DNA from: Brugia malayi
Lineage: Eukaryota > Nematoda > Chromadorea > Rhabditida > Onchocercidae
Direction: 5' to 3'
Assembly (NCBI RefSeq): GCF_000002995.4
Contig: NW_025062333.1
Location: 1-31,005 of the forward strand
DNA: 31,005 bases
This document shows, in pieces, positions 1 through 12,314 of the stretch. Each line of letters starts with the position of its first letter. Positions within the stretch are counted from its first letter, which is position 1. Under the pieces are notes generated by a model that ran no database searches, was not told the DNA's origin, and was given only the letters and a program-made list of their open reading frames with translations. A program made the position numbers and the translations under genes.

Positions 1-1
1 T

Positions 2-1132
2 CTTCCAGCATCTCGGACCACAAGATCAAGACCCTTTGCGCGAGTAGGACTAGACTATTTAGGTCCTGTGAATATCAGGAGTGATAATGGGCTAACAAAA
101 AGATGGGTAGCACTATTCACATGTTTCACAACAAGAGCTGTACATCTAGAAGTAGTAGAAACTCTTTCAGCCGAAAGCTTTTTACATGTTTTCAGAAGAT
201 TTACAGCAAGACGAGGCTTTCCAGAATTAATCTTAAGCGACAACGCTGGTCAATTCCAGTTAATTTTTAAAATCATTGTGAAACAACAATTAAATGAATT
301 CCTAGCGGAAAGGAAAATGATCTGGAAAAATATAATACCAAAGGCGCCTTGGAACGGAGGAGTATATGAGCGACTTATTGGGTTAACAAAAAGGGCAATG
401 AAAAGAGCCATCGGCAGAAAGTTATTATGGGAACGGGAATTGATTACGCTAGTAGCGGAAGTGGAAAGTATTTTGAATACTCGACCACTAACTTACGTAA
501 ATTTTGATGATTGTATCATATTGCGTCCAATTGACTTTATACTACCGAATGCGCATCTAATCATGCCTGCTAAAAACAAGAATGAAATGGATGATTTTAT
601 CCCTCATAAATTGGATTCGAGAGAAAAACTCATTCAATACTGGTCAAATACACTAAAGGCCCTCGATGCCTTCTGGGAAATATGGAAAGAGGAATATTTA
701 AATACTCTTAAAGAAAGAGCACAAAGGGAACACTCTTCTCCGAGAGATGTAGTAAAAAGAACTCCCCACGAGGGAGAGATTGTGTTACTAAATGAACCAG
801 AAATTCCCCGTGGCATGTGGAAACTAGCCAGAATAAGAGAAATCAAAACAGGAAAGGATGGAGAAGTGAGAAGTGTCTCGATAGAATTACCGAAAGGAAA
901 AATACTCAACAGACCGGTGAATATGTTATACCCACTGGAAGTCAAAGGTGAGGAAATTGACCCTCAACCAACAATGTTTAACAAATCAGTGCAAAATGTC
1001 AATGAACAAGAACCAATTGCTCTACGAACTAGAAGCGCTATAAGGCGAAGCAATCAACCAAAGCTGTCCAACGAACTAAAGCATTTAGCTCCTTCGGTCG
1101 GGAGTGTCGCGGATTTTAATATCGCGATCTAA
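2..1132 (+). CDS. BEL/Pao retrotransposon pol, C-terminal part (integrase core and C-terminal domain), 5' truncated by window edge
   Basis: The frame is already open at base 2 and stays open to a TAA at 1130-1132, so the start lies outside the window. The translation carries the DDE integrase core that inserts element cDNA into host DNA. The first Asp is in GLDYLGPV (about base 50), the second in LSDNAGQF (about base 235), and the Glu in APWNGGVYERLIG (about base 345-380). A region ending WKLARIREIKTGKDGEVRS then RPVNMLYPLE matches the domain that closes BEL/Pao polyproteins (DUF5641 type). No stop or frameshift is seen in about 377 codons, so this part is well preserved and may be young. Protease and reverse transcriptase would lie upstream, outside the window. 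Family assignment is firm from motif order; current activity cannot be judged. Confidence 0.9.
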   Translation, partial: LPASRTTRSRPFARVGLDYLGPVNIRSDNGLTKRWVALFTCFTTRAVHLEVVETLSAESFLHVFRRFTARRGFPELILSDNAGQFQLIFKIIVKQQLNEFLAERKMIWKNIIPKAPWNGGVYERLIGLTKRAMKRAIGRKLLWERELITLVAEVESILNTRPLTYVNFDDCIILRPIDFILPNAHLIMPAKNKNEMDDFIPHKLDSREKLIQYWSNTLKALDAFWEIWKEEYLNTLKERAQREHSSPRDVVKRTPHEGEIVLLNEPEIPRGMWKLARIREIKTGKDGEVRSVSIELPKGKILNRPVNMLYPLEVKGEEIDPQPTMFNKSVQNVNEQEPIALRTRSAIRRSNQPKLSNELKHLAPSVGSVADFNIAI

Positions 1133-1345
1133 AAATATGAGTTGCAAATTGTAGTAAAGATATCTACGTAATTTCCGCAAATAATGCTTATACTTCGGAC
1201 TCTTTGTTTCCAAATTTATGCTTCTACATATTGAAACAATTTACATCGTTCTTTGTTAGCAATCCTTACAATCATGAGGATATCTACATTGTTCTTTGTT
1301 AGCTATCATAATCATGCGGTTATCTAATAAGCTCTTTATTAGCAA
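1105..1345 (+). mobile_element. Probable 3' LTR of the BEL/Pao element (3' boundary uncertain)
   Basis: A purine-rich stretch, GGTCGGGAG, is followed at 1105 by TGTCGCGG. This is the usual arrangement of a polypurine tract followed by an LTR beginning with TG. The pol frame runs about 25 bases into this region before stopping, as is common in BEL/Pao elements. The first bases contain a short inverted repeat (TCGCG at 1107 pairing with CGCGA at 1123). The downstream edge cannot be fixed because the 5' LTR is outside the window; 1345 is a guess. Confidence 0.45.
1240..1345. repeat. Imperfect ~45-bp tandem repeat, two copies plus a partial
   Basis: The string TTCTTTGTTAGC followed by an ATCATGAGGATATCT-like tail occurs near 1250 and again near 1290. 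A third degraded version (CTCTTTATTAGC) lies near 1332. It lies inside the probable LTR, so it may be an LTR subrepeat. Confidence 0.5.
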
Positions 1346-1464
1346 CTGGTGCCCATGCAAGCACCTCCTCTCCTTTGTTTGGATCATTGTCTAACATCAA
1401 TGTAGATTTATAACCATACTATTGTCAATTAGATCAGTTTTAAAAATCATCCAATCCTCCGAAT

Positions 1465-2121
1465 CAGTTTATTCAATTGTTGCCCAAATATTTAGCTGGC
1501 ATCCAACACATCTCCCTGACATCAAACTTCTCCCCCGAATAACAATTTAACCAAATCATAAAGGTTGTTTCCAAAAACATTTTTGCTTCCACTACATATG
1601 TTGTTCCTGAAATATTGAAAGATTCTCCTGAATATGCTGGTCGGTCGGCTGACATTTGGGCACTAGGAGTTTTATTCTGTGTTTTATTATTTGGAAGGTT
1701 GTCCGAAATAATTTAGACAGCATAAAATCTTACTTTGATCTCTATTCTAATACCAAAGAAGTAGGAATTTTTATATGGTCCATCAACATCATTTCCAGTC
1801 TTTCATCAAAAATGTTTTAGTTATCTTTTCAACCTCAAAGATTGTTTTGCCGAATTCTTAAGGCAAAATTTAGCATCCCTCCACAGATTTTGATATCACA
1901 GGCAGGTATACATTATTCCTTCATATAGGACCTAGTAGTTATATTACTTTTAATAAAATATTTCTGTATTTTAATTTTTTTTCTGGAATATTTTTGGCAT
2001 GTTGCGAAAAGAATCGTCAGAACATCCCACCGTTGAACAACTGCTCTACATAGCTTTGGATGAACAGTGTTTAAACAAAACTAATGTTGTGTCATTTCGT
2101 TCTACATTACTAGGTATTTAA
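1465..2121 (+). pseudogene. Tribbles-type pseudokinase gene, broken (kinase-like domain)
   Basis: Tribbles proteins are catalytically weak kinase-like scaffolds that recruit the COP1 ubiquitin ligase; the C. elegans member is NIPI-3. Fragments in the expected order resemble the family. Around 1465-1510 there is YLAGIQH, then LPDIKLL in another frame (position of HRDLK). At 1561-1698, TYVVPEIL then YAGRSADIWALGVLF match the Tribbles segment around the APE/DxWSLG region. At 1821-1905, RLFCRILKAKFSIPPQ matches the helix G-H region. At 1987-2085, MLRKESSEHPTVEQLL matches the end of the C-lobe. Breaks: an in-frame TAA near 1546, frame changes between blocks, a TAG at 1714, and no AG acceptor before the last block (TTCTGG where TTCTAG is expected). 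The N-lobe was not found. Family call is fairly firm; exon ends are not. Confidence 0.68.
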
Positions 2122-2526
2122 ATTGTTAAGCCTGTTAGCATATGATTTGAAATTTCAGCGATGTGTGCCTTAAAAATTTTTTCTCACTCTGAAATTCATA
2201 TATGCATGCAGATGCTGAATTTACTTAAGGTTGGCTGGAAATACCATCTTTCCGTGGAGTAATCAGTAATTCAGCTTTTGAATTCGCAGGACGAATCATG
2301 AAGGTGATTTTTAATTTCTCAACCAGTTTTTCTTCAAATTATCACAAAGTTTCGTTGCGAATTAATTTTAATTAAAATGATTATCATTTATATCTATATA
2401 TACTTCTCGATCAAGTTTGTTGGAAGCAAGGAATTGTATGATATTTTTTAAATTGCTTAGAGTTGGTCAAGCAAAGTTCTGGTTTCGCATTGTGGCATAA
2501 AAAGATTTTAATAACAGTGGTAATGA

Positions 2527-2871
2527 TTTCATTTGCTTCTTGAAGAAAACGAAGACCAAGTAGTACCAGCTTTCTCACCTGCAATGTGTAACGTTCAACA
2601 ACATTTGCGAATAATGCACAACATTATAGCTGATTCGTTCTTGGCCACAGCAAGCAAAGAAGAGAATGTCGCCGAATTGCCTTCTCCTTCACATTTTGCT
2701 CCTGTTCTTGCTGTGATCACTACTTTTCCTGATAATGCTCTTCTGCTACACCTAGTGCAACATAGTGTCAATCTTCAAGAAATCAAGAATCGTTTTACTC
2801 GCAAGTTAAAAGGTTTTATTATCTTTGACGTTTGGATGAGTCCTATTTTATTTCTGAAATCTTGGAAGTAA
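2527..2871 (+). pseudogene. Probable C-terminal tail exon of the same Tribbles-like gene, with COP1-binding-type motif
   Basis: This 115-codon open stretch is much richer in coding-like codons than its surroundings and ends at a TAA (2869-2871). Near its start it reads EENEDQVVPAF. Tribbles tails bind the COP1 WD40 domain through a short acidic-x-x-VP motif, and DQVVP fits it. The exon lies 400 bases downstream of the C-lobe fragments on the same strand, as expected. The rest (for example LPSPSHFAPVLAVITTFP) was not recognised. Stops at 2521 and 2524 directly after the only nearby AG (2516-2517) mean there is no clean acceptor in this frame, so the exon may be inactivated like the rest. It could instead be an unrelated gene fragment. 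Confidence 0.5.
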
Positions 2872-3027
2872 TAAAAATATTTTATTGCGACACATAATCA
2901 GGGCAAAATTGTTACATCCTAATTGCAATAGAGAGTATTATCAATATTAGTTAGGTAGGATGTTATGCTAAAACCAGAGAGGTTAATTTTGTCAGATTTA
3001 TTAGTGAAGAGATCGATTGCATAAACG

Positions 3028-3330
3028 GTGTTACTTTGCAAATTTTGCCTTTTGAGAATTGCAGAAATTGGCTTAGGATTGATAGCAATCATTATATATA
3101 TTCATCACAGCGGCACAAATATTTTATTTATTGGAAAAAATATTTATGATAACTTTTATATGAAATTTGGAAAATTGGATCGTTCATGTCTCTTTGCAAT
3201 TATTAGAATCTTTTGCGGAGTGTATTACATAGATTTCTGCAATGACCTTGAAATAAAGGAATCCATTTATGATGGCTACTTCATATTTTTTCAAAGTTGC
3301 TTTTGGAGCAAATTTTATTTTTATGATTGA
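3028..3330 (+). CDS. Hypothetical hydrophobic ORF, possibly a gene fragment
   Basis: An open frame of 101 codons without introns is unusual in this AT-rich sequence. The first third contains a likely membrane segment (RIAEIGLGLIAIIIYIHH). A second hydrophobic, cysteine-containing stretch follows (LFAIIRIFCGVYYIDFC). The frame opens on GTG with no ATG until residue 51, so if real it is an internal or terminal exon. Spacing of hydrophobic blocks resembles small multi-pass nematode membrane proteins, but no family was recognised. It may be chance or a relic. Confidence 0.25.
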   Translation: MLLCKFCLLRIAEIGLGLIAIIIYIHHSGTNILFIGKNIYDNFYMKFGKLDRSCLFAIIRIFCGVYYIDFCNDLEIKESIYDGYFIFFQSCFWSKFYFYD

Positions 3331-4139
3331 TTAAAATCACCAATCAAATGGTTAGTGTTATTTTTTTTCCGTTTGATTTCCGTTTAAACAGTTGTTTAAA
3401 CAGTTGTTTAAAATATTTTTTGGGACGATCTGGCGTGAATTCGATATGTATCTTTTCAAACGAAACCATACTTAGAGAAATTTCTATGCTAAGTGATCTA
3501 TATTAATGTTTTTTTTTACTTCATTGGTGAGAAGTGATCAAGAGAATCTCTTTCACCTCAGTCGCATTCTTCACTAAGAATTTTTTGCAATGATTGTAAA
3601 TTACTTTTCGCTATATTATTTGAGCAGTCCTTATATAGAACTTCAAAATGCACATCTATGCTTTAGTCTTTCTGTTTTCATGTTAATTTCTTTCCTGGTA
3701 GTAACTGCTTTCTTGGTTTAATACTCAAAGTCACATTATCGCGTGTCGAAGGATATGTGCTAATAAAGAATTAAAATCGATTGCATTTGTGGGGGATGAC
3801 AAAAATTTATAATCGAAAATAACTTCAGCTGACTCGTGAGGGGAATTTCTGGATAAAGTTGGGATTGAGAATTTCATTCATAAGCACAAAAGATGAAAGC
3901 TATAATTGCTTTGAATATGTGATTATATAAAGGGAGTTAACTCACGAATAAGATTCTGTTTCATAATTAATATCTAAATATTTGGTCAGCCATGTAGCAC
4001 ATGATGTACAAAAAGCCATAATTTGAAAGGAAATGAATTCAACAAATTTAATTCTTCAGAACCATAATCATCGCTCATTTATATTCCCACTCTTTTAACA
4101 CTATTCAATTATACTGTCACTGACTTCAGACATATACAA
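3331..4139. other. No supported gene; short GTTTAAAC palindrome repeat near 3385-3412
   Basis: AT-rich sequence with stops in all frames. The only structure noted is CCGTTTAAACAGTT followed directly by GTTTAAACAGTT and a partial third copy, built on the palindrome GTTTAAAC. Confidence 0.4.
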
Positions 4140-4300
4140 TCGTGATTCATAATTCATGCATATATGGTACTCAGACAGCATATATGGTACACAATCGTCA
4201 TCCAAATTCATGGATGTACGATACTCAAATGTAAATAATTATGATTCACTACTCAGACCGTTATTCACAATTCATGGATGTATGATACTGAGACCATTTT
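4140..4300. repeat. Imperfect tandem repeats around a CATGGATGTATGATACTCAGAC-like unit
   Basis: Variants of AATTCATGGATGTATGATAC recur at about 4157, 4206 and 4271. Each is followed by CTCAGAC/CTGAGACC-like ends and is interspersed with TATATGGTAC copies at 4162 and 4181. Unit length varies (roughly 20-60 bases), indicating an old, degraded minisatellite. Confidence 0.5.
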
Positions 4301-4431
4301 TATCCAAAAATATTGTTATCAAATAATATATATATAACATATAATATGAAAAGCAAAGTAATATGAAATATATGAAAATAATAAAAAATCTGGCACTAAA
4401 ATAAATATAACACACTATATTTGGTTTGAAA

Positions 4432-4564
4432 CTAATAGAAATGACAAGATTCTAACATATTTATTTGTTGTTTACGTAATTGATGAATCATTTTATGTTT
4501 TTCTTTCGTTCTTCTCATTAATTCATCGAACTGTTGAACTTGCTTTTGTGCTTGCATCATTTCA
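4432..4564 (-). CDS. C-terminal exon encoding a basic coiled-coil tail (unrecognised protein)
   Basis: On the minus strand a long T-rich tract ending in AG (4566-4565) is followed by 44 open codons ending in TAG at 4432-4434. The peptide is rich in Gln, Lys, Arg and Met with a heptad-like pattern (QAQKQVQQFDELMRR, then KEKHKMIHQLRKQQINM), typical of a coiled-coil helix. The acceptor, the coding-like composition and the clean stop support a last exon with a leading base completing the previous codon. The upstream exon was not identified with confidence; the membrane-segment fragment at 4752-5026 is in the right direction. No family was recognised. Confidence 0.4.
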
Positions 4565-4751
4565 CTAAAAAAAAAAAAAAAATCGGGATTAATTGATTTA
4601 CCAAAATATTAACATAGACACAAAGCAATTGAAATTTGTTTCGCTGTAATTAAATTTTTAATCAGAAATTGTTTAAATTTGTTTCTGTTAAAATATTAGA
4701 TATTTTACAAGCAAAATTGAAATAAAAGAATACTTTCGTATATGATAATAT

Positions 4752-5026
4752 ATATGATAACATATTATAATAACAATAATACTTATGGCAAAAAATATAG
4801 AGGCCATTATAATTAAAATAATTCCACAAATTTTTAAAACGTTTTTCGACCTGAAAGATTTTGTTTCACTTTTTCATTTCAAACATATATTCTCACTGAT
4901 AATTTCATCATTCGATTCAATTTATCCGCTTGTTTTGAAAACATTTGTAACAATACTTTTCACTACGTTAAAAATTGATTTAAAATAGTTGACTTGAAGG
5001 TGAGTGATATCATTATGAATGCTAAT
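4752..5026 (-). pseudogene. Degenerate exon with a strong transmembrane segment
   Basis: Starting after a GCTAGCAG acceptor, the minus strand reads a helical stretch (NDITHLQVNYFKSIFNVV). It then continues in the same frame through one TAA and one TGA to KNVLKICGIILIIMASIF and a further hydrophobic run, a clear membrane helix of about 25 residues. Apart from the two stops the frame is open for about 90 codons. A helical region followed by a membrane anchor is reminiscent of tail-anchored proteins such as syntaxins, but no diagnostic SNARE residues were identified. Confidence 0.3.
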
Positions 5027-5250
5027 CTGCTAGCAATTGCTAATAGACAATTTGATTCACCATTAATTTCATTGCAATTATTGTCATACTCGTAATGATT
5101 GAAACACAACCTTACATTGGCATATATATGCTGTTGAACAAAAATGAACAATCACCACTGAACAAAAGTATACAGCCATTTTATAAATACAATCAAAATT
5201 TTGACGTTTCAATTTTTTAGTAAATTTAAGAGTTATCGGACAATCGACCT

Positions 5251-5919
5251 ATGACAACAAGTAATTTATCGTATACTCACATACTAAAAAAACTGGAAGA
5301 ATTTGGCGGTAAAAATTTATTTATTTTTATATCATTTCCAAAAAAAAAAATACACTTTCCTAGTAAAATTTCTGTACGTTGTGCACTAAATTTTCTTATG
5401 CATTATTCAAATTTTTGCGGAAAGCTATAAAAATATTTCAGTACATGTAATTTGTTCATTTTTACAGTATCAAAGAGGCTTATTCGGTGATTTCATATTT
5501 GTTAATCAGCATCAATTAATCAAAAATGGATTACCGAAAAATGATGATGGAAAAATTTCGAAAAATGGTTCAATTAACACAGTCCAATTGGATTATTGAT
5601 GCTAAGTAGGAATATGTTCCTTAAAATTACATATAATCAGTTAATTTGAATCTCAAATTTGATTATAATAATATGTGTATTGGTGTTGGGCTAATTTGAT
5701 ATAAAAAGTAAGGAATATAATTAAAGTTTTCGAGTAAGTTTTTTTTTTTTTTTTCCCGAGGGAATTTGTGTTTTAAATGACAAGGAGAATATATATAAAT
5801 GGTGTATCAAAAGAGATTTCTAGAATTTTACTACGAAATTTCAGAGATTACGTCAAAAAGAGATACGCAGTACAGCATTGAATAAGAAGGAACCTGCACC
5901 AGATAGTTCGTCAATTTAA
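5251..5919 (+). CDS. Cluster of small exon-like segments (possible short gene or relic)
   Basis: Three segments have exon hallmarks. First, an ATG at 5251 opens MTTSNLSYTHILKKLEEF and ends at a GGTAAAA donor (5308/5309). Second, a TTTTTACAG acceptor (5467) precedes 5468-5605, which is open in two overlapping frames: YQRGLFGDFIFVNQHQ ending in TGA at 5597, and an ATG at 5526 starting MDYRKMMMEKFRKMVQ up to a GTAGGA donor. Third, a TTTCAG (5844) precedes KEIRSTALNKKEPAPDSSS, ending TAA at 5917-5919. Phases do not join cleanly into one protein, so either the gene is damaged or the intended splice sites differ. It could be the 5' part of the phosphatase-like gene downstream; nothing recognisable confirms this. 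Confidence 0.3.
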
Positions 5920-7028
5920 TTATTAAAAAAAAAAAAAAAAAAACCTCGCAATTTCATAACTTTTTATTTATTTAATTTTTTCAGTTATTGTTAAGTAGAG
6001 CTGAGAAAAATGATTTTTTTAACACATTTTTATTGAGAAGTAGACGAAAACGAAAGAGGAAGAAAAAAGAAAAATTAAACGAAGGTAAAAGTAAACGAGA
6101 AAAAAAGAAAAATACGATTTGTTTTAAAATATTACCTTTTTTTCGTTAATTCATCGTTTTTTTTTATATGTTAAATAACTTATTATTAACATTAGCATAT
6201 GCTTTCAAAAAAAAAAAATAATCACTAAGACTTATAGCAAAAAATGATTTATTGTATCGAATCATTTCACTCTTTTCCCATTTCAAGTTTATTTTGTTTA
6301 TTATAATTGCTTTTATATTAAATAGATGAGTTCAGTGTCTCAGAATTTTCTTTAACATATTATTGAATTTTTTATTATTTTTTTTTTTTTCTATATATTT
6401 TCTTTATTATTTTCTTTAACTTATTATTTTTAATGTATGATATATATCTAATTATTTAAATTTATCAAGTAATTTCTATATATGAATAACTTTCGGGTAG
6501 CATTGTAAATAACTATGATCTGAGTTGTTATCCTTTTCTTTTTTGTGAATCTATTTTGAGATTTTTTTTGCAGGAAGAAAAATCGATGAGAGCTAGGAAA
6601 AAAAAAGGGAATTTCCGGTTACTGATGAATAAAGAGAGAATTATTCAAATTTTTTATTGATAATCAATATCAACAATTAATTTTTGTTAATAAGCAAACT
6701 TTTAATGAATTTTATAGCAAGTGATAATTACAGAAGTTAAAATGAAATGAGACAGCTTTAAACTTTTCACTTCCTAAATCATTAAAATGATTTAAAGAAA
6801 ATTGCTGTAATCAGTGTTCTAATTTTAAAGAGGATATTCAAATTGCCTAATTTATACTACCAATGAAAAATAGCGAATGATAATTTGTAATAGTTAGAGT
6901 AATACGAATAATATAATATGTGCTAATGATGATTGTTAATTACACATAACTAAATGCTGATAAGTAAATATTCTTTAACAAAAATCTTACATAAATTTTT
7001 AAAACTATGATTATACTAATTTTATCAG
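5920..7028. other. No supported gene; A/T homopolymer-rich spacer or intron
   Basis: Very AT-rich sequence with several A or T runs of 8-18 bases (for example near 5925 and 6375) and no open frame of interest. If the segments before it belong to the phosphatase-like gene, this would be an intron. Confidence 0.4.
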
Positions 7029-8180
7029 GAAATGTTTGAGCTTGGTGTGGATGGAATTGTGAAGCAATATCAAGCTGATCTAAAAACGTACACTCCACCA
7101 GATATGCCATATATAGCATTCCATAAAAATATGAAAAAAAAATCGTTATAAAGGTTTATTGCATTTTTTTTTGATTTTTTAAATTTAAAAATTATTTCAA
7201 GAAAACTGTATGTGAAAAAAATATTAGCTGAATGTCATTAATAAAAATTAAAGAATGCTACACCATAATAATTATTAAAAACTACTGACTGTAATGCTAA
7301 TTCGCATTCAGTTATTAATTCACGCATACATTTACACTTGAAAGTAGCACTTTTGCTTAATGTATTTGTTAATTGTTAGCTGTTGTAATAATTATTAATA
7401 AATGATGCAGGTAATTGATTTAAATGTTTGAGATGAAGTGATTTGATTCGATTGTGTTTCCTTATATTGTAATTAGAGTGATAATAAAATAGGTGTACTT
7501 CTAAATTTCCTTGAGCAGTTCAATTTAATATATATTGATATGATAGCCGTAAACGAAGTACTGTTATCATATAATCTGATGATTATGGTAGTAGAAAAAA
7601 TGACCATAAAATATTGACAAAACGAAATATATTTGCAGATGTGATATGCATTGATAAGACACGTGTTGTATTGCAGGAGGGAGAATCTGACTATATTCAC
7701 GTAAACCACGTTAAAGGTGATCCATTCCTGAACTCATTCATTTGTACTCAGGTGAAGCAATAGCTATTTCAATTGATTTCCCGAAATTTAAAAGAACATT
7801 TTCTTTTTTATATTTATCATTAATAATTTTCTTTAATAATCGATTTTAAATATTTTCTTGGATTAATAACACACATATTTTTGCATTAAAAAGAAAAGAT
7901 AAATGTTTGAAAATTTTTACTCCTAACTTTCGCAAAGTGAATTTCTTTAATTAATAAATTTTTTCAATCAAAATATATGCTGATTTATTCAGAGTGCAAT
8001 TACAAAGTAAGTTTATTGTTGAAGAATAAATAAGCATCATTTGTAATTGACGAATAATTAATTAATTAATACAGGGACCAATGAAAATAACAGTAAACGA
8101 TTTCTGAATTATGATAATGCAAGAAAAAGTAAGCAATATTATTATGCTCTGCAATTTTCATGAAGCAGGAAAAAAAATAT
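7029..8180 (+). pseudogene. Nematode-type protein tyrosine phosphatase, N-terminal half of catalytic domain, disrupted
   Basis: Three exons with good splice sites match the start of a classical PTP domain. Exon 7029-7153 reads ELGVDGIVKQYQADLK then PPDMPYIAFHKN; a run of nine A bases shifts the frame so that the conserved KNRYKD is read only if one A is ignored. Exon 7639-7751 is intact: DVICIDKTRVVL, then SDYIHVNHVKGD, then FICTQ. Exon 8075 onward reads GPMKITVNDF, a TGA (8105-8107) where Trp is expected in the family's NDFW motif, then MIMQEKVSNIIMLCNF and a decaying tail. The WPD loop and the HCSAGxGR catalytic loop are absent. The enzyme would dephosphorylate phosphotyrosine; this copy cannot encode an active domain. 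The A-run shift alone could be a sequencing error, but the TGA and the truncation argue for a pseudogene. Confidence 0.75.
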
Positions 8181-8254
8181 ATAATTATCATAGATTTCTT
8201 TTGACCATAATTCCGTTTTCATTGATTTAAATCAAGTTGAACAAAAGCGCTAAT

Positions 8255-8302
8255 CTCATATCATATTGCATATCTTAATCTCATATCATACTGTATATCT
8301 TA
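8255..8302. repeat. 25-bp direct repeat, two copies
   Basis: AATCTCATATCATATTGCAT followed by ATCTT is repeated as AATCTCATATCATACTGTAT followed by ATCTT. The pair sits immediately outside the left arm of the inverted repeat. Confidence 0.6.
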
Positions 8303-8303
8303 A

Positions 8304-8623
8304 ACTATTTTATTTAATTCAGTTATCAGAATATATATCATTGGATAATTTGTAACATTTTTTGTATGATAAATGTAGAACAAATTGATGATAACATTAT
8401 TCGATTTTATTGAAAAAGTGTTTAAAAATTTGAATAATAATGTTGCTCTTAGCCTCGATGAGGTAATTTCATTAATTTTTTTTTTAATTTTCATTTCTTT
8501 CCTATTTCTTTTTTTAGATTTCTTTCTGATATGAAAATATATCAAAATCAATTGCTTTCATTTGATTAACATTTTCGTTATTATATTTAAGTGATGCAAA
8601 CTAGTATTATGTTAAAATGAAAT
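8304..8623. repeat. Left arm of a ~330-bp inverted repeat (partner 12315-12646)
   Basis: From ACTATTTTATTTAATTCAG to GTTAAAATGAAAT this segment matches the reverse complement of 12315-12646 almost throughout, with scattered substitutions and small indels. Similarity includes intron-like AT-rich sequence, so the duplication is fairly recent or has been homogenised. The arms are about 3.7 kb apart and enclose the minus-strand nine-exon gene. Confidence 0.85.
8379..8462 (+). CDS. Isolated exon-like segment in left repeat arm, 28 codons, intact
   Basis: After AAATGTAG, 28 codons are open and end at a GAG|GTAATT donor, so both ends are at phase 0. The peptide starts NKLMITLFDFIEKVFKNL and ends VALSLDE. 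The reverse-complement copy in the right arm conserves the same exon but with a frameshift. Conservation in two copies suggests it belonged to a gene. A weak resemblance of the end plus the following ISFW to the C terminus of KDM8-type proteins was noted but not relied on. Its flanking exons were not found. Confidence 0.35.
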
Positions 8624-9192
8624 ATTGCCGGGTAAATATTGCCCATGGCTCTGTGGGAATATTTAGCAGTGAGCATGCATTGAATCTCTAGATAATTCAT
8701 TTCTAAAGCTCAGTTTAAAATCGGCCATGTAAATGGACAGACAAATTGTTATTCCATTTTGTTTATAAAGTTTAATTGTAATTCGAATTACTTTCTTCCT
8801 TTGAACATCTCTCCATACCATACATGCATCAATCAGTACCCTTGCATTGAAAATGAGCATCTATGAATATTATGAATTTTAATCTGACTCAATTCTACAG
8901 CAATCTGATCAATGGTTGAACGAAACAATGACTACATAGAAATGGTATATTGTTGATGTGACAGGATTTGAAATGAACTGTTGATTTAATCAAATTCGAT
9001 TTCATTGAAACCTTTAAAAATTCTATTGATTTTCAGTAAATGGAATCACAGTATAGTCAGTTTTTTATCATTTCCACTTTTGATAGTTTAGTTGATTAAT
9101 GCTAGTGCATTAATGCTGCTTTTTGCTTTTTTTGAATGAAAGTTAGTTCAAATTGTTAAAAAAAAATACAAAATTTGAAAATTTGCAAAAAG
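8624..9192. other. No supported gene
   Basis: AT-rich spacer between the left repeat arm and the last exon of the minus-strand gene. Minus-strand open stretches here lack splice signals and look like chance. Confidence 0.4.
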
Positions 9193-11949
<2,757 letters not shown>

Positions 11950-12029
11950 CTGAATTTTTTTTATGTCCTCATTTATAATTGTAAATATTTATATAGAAAA
12001 TTTCTGAAGAATACATAATGAGTTATCAT

Positions 12030-12245
12030 ACATATTATAGTATGAGTATAACTGAATTGTAATCTGAGTATAACTGAATTATAATCTGAGTATGAGCATA
12101 AGTGAATTATAATCTGAGTATGACTATAACTGAATTATAATCTGAATATGAGTATAACTGAATTATAATCTGAGTATGAGTATAACTGAATTATAATCTG
12201 AATATAACTGAATTATAATCTGAGTATAACTGAATTATAATTAAA
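12030..12245. repeat. Minisatellite of GAGTATAACTGAATTATAATCT-like units
   Basis: About eight to nine imperfect copies of a unit built from GAGTATAACTGAATTATAAT and CTGAGTATGA occur in a row. Unit length varies (about 19-31 bases) because the GAGTAT part is present once or twice. It lies between the nine-exon gene and the right arm of the inverted repeat. Confidence 0.85.
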
Positions 12246-12314
12246 ACAAAACATTTTTTCATTTTTATTATTTCATAAATGATGAAAAAATGGAAGAAAA
12301 CTTATGTGTTTTAC

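Noticed and set aside
634..945. 103-codon minus-strand open frame
   Set aside because: It lies wholly inside the integrase gene and is antisense to conserved codons.
1347..1362. TGGTGCCCATGCAAG resembling a primer-binding site after an LTR
   Set aside because: A primer-binding site should follow the 5' LTR, whereas this follows the 3' end of pol. It also matches no tRNA 3' end that I can place with confidence.
8300..8551. Lys/Ile-rich minus-strand open frame, and its plus-strand mirror at 12443-12631
   Set aside because: They are antisense to the duplicated exon and its T-rich intron; their mutual similarity is explained by the inverted repeat, not by a conserved protein.
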